Below the pieces are notes generated by a model, which was not told where the DNA came from, did no database searches, and saw nothing but the letters and a program-made list of their open reading frames with translations. A DNA stretch of 16,657 nt from JACQRW01 sp964371935. Its GTDB lineage: Bacteria > Patescibacteriota > Minisyncoccia > Sungbacterales > HO2-52-23. The translations under genes were made by a program, and so were the position numbers. The stretch lies in the NCBI GenBank assembly GCA_964371935.1, contig CAYJOT010000016.1:1-16657 (forward strand). Reading direction: 5' to 3'. Numbering within the stretch: the stretch's first letter is position 1; the number at the start of each line of letters is the position of its first letter. This document shows positions 12,361 through 16,657 of the stretch, one piece after another.

Positions 12361-13269
12361 CTATGCTATTCCATGCATCTTTTTCAACTCCTTGATTCCC
12401 TCTTTGAAATCTATGGTGGGGTGCCAGCACAGCAACTCTTTGGCTTTGCGGATGTCGGCAAGGGTTGCTTTGGGCTCAATGCGAGGTTCGATCCACACCG
12501 TAGGGCCGCCTATCATTTTTGCAACATCGTTGATGGAATAGGTTTTGCCAGTGCCGATATTAATGACTTCTCCTTTACCGACATTAGGGGAGTCCGCGGC
12601 AAGCAGATTTGCGCGTACCACATCGACTACATGTGTGAAGTCGCGGGATTGCGTGCCATCCAGTACCAGGGTCATTGGACGCTTATCAGCACGCTGTCCC
12701 AGAAAAATGCCGATGACCGTGGCATACGCGCCATCCGCTTCCGTGGTCTGGCGAGGACCATACACATTGAAGTAGCGGAGCGAGACGGTCTCAATACCAT
12801 AAATCTGGGAGAAAAGCCGACACGAAAGCTCTCCTGTATATTTTTGAAGCGCATAAGGGCTCATGGGTCGCGCCTCCATCTCCTCATGGAGCGGAAGCGT
12901 ATCTTGGTTGCCGTATACGGATGAAGATGCAGAGTAGATCAAGCGTTTGACACCCGCGTCGCGTGCCGCCACCAACACATTTGTTGTTCCGCCGGAATTG
13001 ACACTATGAGACGTGCGCGGATCTTTGATGGAGGGTTGCACTCGTGCAAGAGCGGCAAGATGAAATACAAGATTTGCACCGACAAAAATCGGCGCAATCT
13101 CTTCAAAATTCCGGATGTCCTGTTCGTGGAGCTGCGCTTTCGGGTTGACCCGCTCCCGCCTGCCCGCGGAGAGATTATCAATCACGTGTACTTCGTCTCC
13201 ACGCGCCACAAGCGCGTCCACCACATGCGAGCCGATAAATCCTGCTCCTCCGGTTACGATTGATTTCAT
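12361..13269 (-). CDS. NAD-dependent sugar-nucleotide epimerase (extended SDR), 302 aa
   Basis: Extended short-chain dehydrogenase of the UDP-glucose/UDP-GlcNAc 4-epimerase group. Seen: NAD loop TGGAGFIGSH (6-15, GxxGxxG), acidic D31 at the end of strand 2 for NAD ribose, HLAA (70-73), SASSSVYG (113-120) with the catalytic Ser/Thr region, Y139-x3-K143 (YALQK), RYFNVYGPRQ (165-174) and DFTHVVDVVRA. The C-terminus (PTIDFKEGIKELKKMHGIA) is complete and serves as reference for the downstream remnant. Its ATG overlaps the TGA of the dehydrogenase gene (ATGA), indicating coupling. Together they could convert UDP-glucose to UDP-glucuronate and then epimerise or decarboxylate it; exact substrate cannot be read from sequence. 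Confidence 0.92.
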   Translation of the reverse strand: MKSIVTGGAGFIGSHVVDALVARGDEVHVIDNLSAGRRERVNPKAQLHEQDIRNFEEIAPIFVGANLVFHLAALARVQPSIKDPRTSHSVNSGGTTNVLVAARDAGVKRLIYSASSSVYGNQDTLPLHEEMEARPMSPYALQKYTGELSCRLFSQIYGIETVSLRYFNVYGPRQTTEADGAYATVIGIFLGQRADKRPMTLVLDGTQSRDFTHVVDVVRANLLAADSPNVGKGEVINIGTGKTYSINDVAKMIGGPTVWIEPRIEPKATLADIRKAKELLCWHPTIDFKEGIKELKKMHGIA

Positions 13270-14153
13270 AAAGTGTGATCATGCACCGCAACGTCTTGGG
13301 GAGTCAGCCCCTGGGTTGCAAGTACTTTTGCATTAAATGCGACATCGGCGCTTATCAGATCCGCAACATGGTGCAATCCCTGTTCGCGGGCATGCGCCAC
13401 CAGCGCGTCAGTGTCTTTGATAAAACAGTATCCGCCGTATCCGCGATAGCCGCCGTGAAAAACATCAAGGTGCGACATGCCAATGCGCGGATCTGATCCG
13501 ATCCCCTTGCTGATAGGGTCATAATCAACTCCATGGTGTGCGGCCAGATCGAATATGGCGTTGGCGAACGTGACTTTTCGCGCAAGAAAAACATTTGCCG
13601 CGCACTTCACAAGTTCCGCTTCGGTTGCGGTAATCTCAAGCTCCGGCGAGGGCGCCATAACCGGAGCGCGCGGCAAAAGCGTGAGCACCTGCGGGGCTGC
13701 ACGTCTGCTTTTCTGCGTCCAGCCGACCAGCTGCCGGTCCGGATGCAGCGTGTTTTCCCATGCCCGTTGTTCGGTCAGAAACTCGGGGTTGAAGAGAAAC
13801 TGATGTTGAGGAAAACGTTTCTGAAGATCTTCGGTGGTTCCGGGCGGAACCGTGGATTTGATCACGACAATCTTTGGTTTACCCAGAGCGGAGTCGAGGG
13901 GCGTACCCACGCGTCCGATCGCATCTTCCAGGAAAGACAAATCCGCCCGGCCATCAGCGCTTCGCGGAGTGGGCACGCAAAGAAAAATAATATGTGCCTG
14001 GTCCACGTCATCGGAACAGCGTTTTGCGCGATCCGTATCAAAAAGAAAAATATCTTTTCCGCGGGTGTACCCTCCCATTTCTTGAAAATACCTCGCAAGC
14101 GGCGACCCGACCATGCCGACTCCGATAATGCCGATTTTCTTTCGCGATTCCAT
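13266..14153 (-). CDS. Short UDP-glucose/GDP-mannose dehydrogenase family protein, 295 aa
   Basis: Four-electron oxidation of a nucleotide sugar to the uronic acid using NAD. Seen: NAD loop GVGMVG (11-16), D39 at the end of strand 2, FLCVPTP (57-63), KSTVPPGTT (99-107), FNPEFLTE (121-128) with Glu125, AELVKCAANVFLARKVTFANAI (179-200) with Lys183, and the catalytic Cys243 in GYGGYCFIKDTDAL. The protein stops soon after the central domain: the C-terminal UDP-binding domain, which brings the family to about 400-450 aa, is absent. The start at 14153 (MESRKKIGIIG) is preferred over 14177 because it fits the NAD-fold N-terminus; an extended -10 TGTTATAAA sits just upstream (14158-14166). TGA overlaps the epimerase ATG. 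Confidence 0.88.
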   Translation of the reverse strand: MESRKKIGIIGVGMVGSPLARYFQEMGGYTRGKDIFLFDTDRAKRCSDDVDQAHIIFLCVPTPRSADGRADLSFLEDAIGRVGTPLDSALGKPKIVVIKSTVPPGTTEDLQKRFPQHQFLFNPEFLTEQRAWENTLHPDRQLVGWTQKSRRAAPQVLTLLPRAPVMAPSPELEITATEAELVKCAANVFLARKVTFANAIFDLAAHHGVDYDPISKGIGSDPRIGMSHLDVFHGGYRGYGGYCFIKDTDALVAHAREQGLHHVADLISADVAFNAKVLATQGLTPQDVAVHDHTL

Positions 14154-14198
14154 ATTTTTTATAACAGAAAAAACCACTGATCGGTTTCAAGATTCCGG

Positions 14199-14264
14199 TC
14201 ATTCTGAACGCAGTGAAGAATCTTTTTATCTATCAAAAGAGATTCTTCTCCGTCAACTGACGGA
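14199..14264. repeat. Intergenic inverted-repeat element (HSERSEES type)
   Basis: The stretch reads HSERSEESF in one plus-strand frame, a translated repeat signature I recall from CPR and Bacteroidota genomes. It contains a 9-bp perfect inverted repeat (14215-14223 with 14240-14248) and a second hairpin TCCGTC/GACGGA (14249-14254 with 14259-14264). Lies between the dehydrogenase and the O-antigen-ligase-like gene, in a 142-base gap with no gene. Confidence 0.55.
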
Positions 14265-14295
14265 TCAGGACGACGCAAAGTATGTGCGTCCCGCG

Positions 14296-16617
14296 TTATT
14301 TCTTCGGCTGTGCCCGGAGGGATTTGATGAATTGTTCAGCTTCTTTCTCGTACGCGGGGTCGAGCCTGCTTGCTTCGCGCACCTCGGCTTCGGCCTCATC
14401 AACGCGGCGAAAGTAGCCGAGCAGCGCCGCATACGTGGCGCGATACTGGGCGTTGTTGGGCGCCACTTTTACGAGCCGTTCGTAAAATTTGATCGCCGAC
14501 GCGTAATCCTGCACCTGCTGGTAGGCAAGCCCCAGACGATAGAGACTTTGTTCGTCAAGATTGTCGTGATTGATCTTTTGCTGCACTTCCGTTGCTACTT
14601 CTTTATTACCAGTCACGATCCCGATAATCTCAAGATTGATGCCCGCCTGTATAAATGCAGGGTCAAGCTGCCAGGCCTTGCGCAAGGCCTCGATCGCGCG
14701 GTCAGCACGATTGGTTGCGAGATAAAGCTGCGCCAGCTCAAAATAGATAAGTTGCTTAGCTGGTGAGAGCTTGAGCGCGTCTAAAAGCAGCTGTTCCGCT
14801 TGCGCCGCGTACGCTGGATTGAGTTGCAGCCCCCGACCAAAGATAGACGCGAGAAACAGTATGTGCTTAATGTCCGGCGAGGGCCGGTCAATTTCTTTCT
14901 TGAGTTCTGTCACGGCAAACTCCGCGAATTTCTTCTGGTCTTCGGGGTTGATCTGGGCATTGCCCACAATAGTGCGCGCAGCATTGCCAATCTGCTCGCG
15001 CACTTCCGTGTTGCCGAACGAATCATACGAGAGCGCAAACGTAAGCCGATCAATCAGCTTGTCAACCGGCGTCTGGACTTGCGTAACGCGCAACGCATCA
15101 ATCAGCGCCTGCGACTGATACATGGGCTGGATACTCCACACATAGATGGTGATGCCGGACACCGCACCGAGCGCAACCATGGCCGCAATACCGCGGCTGA
15201 ATAACACGTCTGAAGACATTGACTGTCGGTGCTCGGTCTTCGTATGCTCAAGCACAAGATATTGCGTGTAGGCAAGAAAGGCAAAGAAGAGCAGATACGT
15301 GTTAAGATTGTCAAATACGAAGATGTTTTGGAAAAAATAAGAGACAAAGAGCGCCACCAGCACGCTCCCCTCCCAAAGCGCTAACGCGCGTTTGCGTACT
15401 GCGGATACGATCATCCAGAATGCTGCGGCAAAGATCGAGAGGTATGCGGCAAGCCCGATAAATCCGGCATGGATCAGCCAGTCAAAGATGATATTGTGCG
15501 ATCGGTCAAACCACGGTTCCTGTGCGTACAATCCGGGATCGTAATATTTTTGGAACACCAGATAGTAGTTTTCCTGCCCCCAGCCCAACAGCGGGCGCTC
15601 CAGCGCGCCTTTCCACGACATCTTCCAGATGAGAAACCGGGAGGCCACGGTTGATTCGCTCAACGAATAATTGGTCAAGCGGCTAAGCACCGGACTTTGC
15701 TGAATAAAGCGTGAACTGCGGCCAAGCCAGAAGAGGAACGGTACGATAATAACGAGCGCAAGCGCCATGGCCGCGAGTTTTCTTCCTATACTCCACCCTG
15801 TCCCAAGCGATGATTTTGTCCCCTCGACTTTGCTCGGGGTAAATTGTTCACCGCCAAACATCCGGTTCCAAAAGAGAACCGTCAGAGCAGCAAACGGAAT
15901 GACGGTCGCGAGCAACGCTAAAACCACGCCTCGGGTTGCGGTGAAATAAATAATCACGAGTTCCGAGAGCAAGAGAAGCCCATAAAAAACTTGTAACAGC
16001 CATTTCTTGGTCTGTCTGGATCGCTGCGGCCAGAATTGTTTCATCAGCAACACAATAAGCCACACATGAAAGAGCAGGTATGCCGCAAGGTATGTTGGAT
16101 TGCCAATGGTCGAATCAACCCGGAAACCGCCCTGCGGAGACGAACGCAGCCCGAGTTTCTGAAGCACCGCAATATAGGAGACGACAATGCTCGCGATAAT
16201 GCTCACATGGAATAATATCAGCCAGTCGCGCCGTGTCCGAAACACCGAGAGTAGCATCAGGAAATAAAGGTAGAGATGCGCAAATGAGATAAACCCCTCC
16301 ATACGTTCGTAGTTGGAGAAAAAAGAACGGTAGGGATTGGGTCCAAACCAGTCCGCGAGAAACAGCACGACCACGAGCAGCGTGACCGATTTGACCAGCA
16401 GAGTCAGCCGCGGCCGAAATTCAGACCGTATGATCATAAGCCCAACCCAGAGCGGCACGATCAACTCAATGATAATACGAAACGTGAAATTTTTTCCCGT
16501 AATAAACGGAAAGAGCATCGAGGACGCGATGTAAAACGGAAGCAGCGGAATCACCCAGAGTCCGATCCGCACCGCCCACAATAAAATGTTCTCAATTAAC
16601 TTACGATTTTGATTCAT
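14296..16617 (-). CDS. O-antigen ligase/polymerase-like membrane protein with C-terminal TPRs, 773 aa
   Basis: Wzy_C/O-antigen ligase superfamily protein that transfers or polymerises lipid-linked glycan on the outer membrane face. About ten or more hydrophobic helices span residues 10-480. Family marks: RSFFSNYERMEGFIS (97-111), STIGNPTYLAAYL (169-181), TATRGVVLALL with R229, GWGQENYYLVFQ (345-356), and the catalytic-loop signature FDRSHNIIFDWLIHAGFIGLAAYL with H374. After about 540 the protein is soluble; two or more TPRs are clear (YFELAQLYLATNRADRAIEALRKAWQLDP, SLYRLGLAYQQVQDYASAIKFYERLVKVAP, YAALLGYFRRVDEAEAEVREASRLDP). Residues 258-267 (QFTPSKVEGT) appear to be translated repeat. Promoter at 16627-16655 leaves a leader of only a few bases. 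First gene of the minus-strand glycan group; target (S-layer, pilin or lipid) unknown. Confidence 0.92.
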   Translation of the reverse strand: MNQNRKLIENILLWAVRIGLWVIPLLPFYIASSMLFPFITGKNFTFRIIIELIVPLWVGLMIIRSEFRPRLTLLVKSVTLLVVVLFLADWFGPNPYRSFFSNYERMEGFISFAHLYLYFLMLLSVFRTRRDWLILFHVSIIASIVVSYIAVLQKLGLRSSPQGGFRVDSTIGNPTYLAAYLLFHVWLIVLLMKQFWPQRSRQTKKWLLQVFYGLLLLSELVIIYFTATRGVVLALLATVIPFAALTVLFWNRMFGGEQFTPSKVEGTKSSLGTGWSIGRKLAAMALALVIIVPFLFWLGRSSRFIQQSPVLSRLTNYSLSESTVASRFLIWKMSWKGALERPLLGWGQENYYLVFQKYYDPGLYAQEPWFDRSHNIIFDWLIHAGFIGLAAYLSIFAAAFWMIVSAVRKRALALWEGSVLVALFVSYFFQNIFVFDNLNTYLLFFAFLAYTQYLVLEHTKTEHRQSMSSDVLFSRGIAAMVALGAVSGITIYVWSIQPMYQSQALIDALRVTQVQTPVDKLIDRLTFALSYDSFGNTEVREQIGNAARTIVGNAQINPEDQKKFAEFAVTELKKEIDRPSPDIKHILFLASIFGRGLQLNPAYAAQAEQLLLDALKLSPAKQLIYFELAQLYLATNRADRAIEALRKAWQLDPAFIQAGINLEIIGIVTGNKEVATEVQQKINHDNLDEQSLYRLGLAYQQVQDYASAIKFYERLVKVAPNNAQYRATYAALLGYFRRVDEAEAEVREASRLDPAYEKEAEQFIKSLRAQPKK
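15820..15839. repeat. Probable repeat-derived insertion in the ligase gene
   Basis: A C4...G4 hairpin-forming segment, CCCC at 15820-15823 and GGGG at 15836-15839 with inner pairs, encodes the TPSKVEGT stretch in a loop between membrane helices. It resembles short hairpin repeats found in many bacterial genomes; only one copy is in the window. Confidence 0.35.
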
Positions 16618-16626
16618 ATATCCCCA

Positions 16627-16655
16627 AGCATACGCGAAACAGGAAATGGGGTCAA
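16627..16655 (-). promoter_or_regulatory. Promoter of the O-antigen-ligase-like gene, near-leaderless
   Basis: Minus strand: TTGACC (16650-16655), 17-base spacer, TATGCT (16627-16632). Expected +1 is about 16620, only about 3 bases before the ATG at 16617. Confidence 0.6.
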
Positions 16656-16657
16656 AT

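Noticed and set aside
12166..12924. A 252-codon open frame on the plus strand opposite the epimerase and ATPase start
   Set aside because: It spans two real minus-strand genes and their promoter region and shows no protein family motif.
1..16657. CRISPR array, tRNA or rRNA genes, transposase
   Set aside because: No regularly spaced repeat-spacer units, no cloverleaf with CCA end, no rRNA segments and no transposase motifs were seen on either strand.

Overview
The window looks like a chromosomal piece of a Candidate Phyla Radiation (Patescibacteria, probably Parcubacteria-like) bacterium. This is inferred from dense small genes, no recognisable Shine-Dalgarno sequence before any gene, promoters that put the start codon at or next to +1, a tiny Lys/Arg-rich peptide gene, a DUF4143 ATPase, and dispersed heptad and palindromic repeats that also sit inside reading frames. 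No marker gene fixes the taxonomy.

Layout. (1) 1-1159, minus strand: a tightly packed operon of five small unrecognised proteins, led by a helix-turn-helix protein and a double CxxCxGxG zinc-finger protein; it runs off the left edge and resembles a mobile-element or phage early operon. (2) 1216-6539, minus: housekeeping genes secA, a NYN-domain RNase-like protein, a short hibernation factor (HPF) and a PurD-like ATP-grasp enzyme, with clear terminators behind secA and hpf. (3) 6540-6887: an intergenic region with a 15-bp inverted repeat carrying two perfect DnaA-box sequences that merge into divergent -35 elements, then a 19-codon basic peptide gene and its terminator. (4) 6888-7874, minus: murB. 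(5) 7875-8189: an intergenic region with inverted repeats that could fold as RNA. (6) 8190-10731, plus: a GT4 glycosyltransferase overlapping a polyprenyl-phosphate sugar-1-phosphate transferase. (7) 10732-10963: terminator, possible small RNA, a 48-bp near-palindrome and the 3' remnant of an epimerase gene. (8) 10964-12253, minus: an AAA/DUF4143 ATPase whose stop codon lies in that remnant. (9) 12361-16617, minus: sugar-nucleotide epimerase, short UDP-sugar dehydrogenase and an O-antigen-ligase/polymerase-like membrane protein with C-terminal TPRs.

How it fits together: the genes right of 8190, apart from the ATPase, form a surface-glycan locus. The dehydrogenase and epimerase would supply activated sugar, the sugar-1-phosphate transferase would load the first sugar on undecaprenyl phosphate, the GT4 enzyme would extend it, and the Wzy/WaaL-like protein would polymerise or transfer the glycan. 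MurB adds peptidoglycan precursor synthesis.

The most unusual signal is a set of repeats: five arrays each built of four 7-bp units (28 bp), three of them inside secA, murB and the glycosyltransferase, plus several palindromes, also translated in frame. The second is a chimeric junction where an ATPase gene has displaced all but the tail of an epimerase paralogue.
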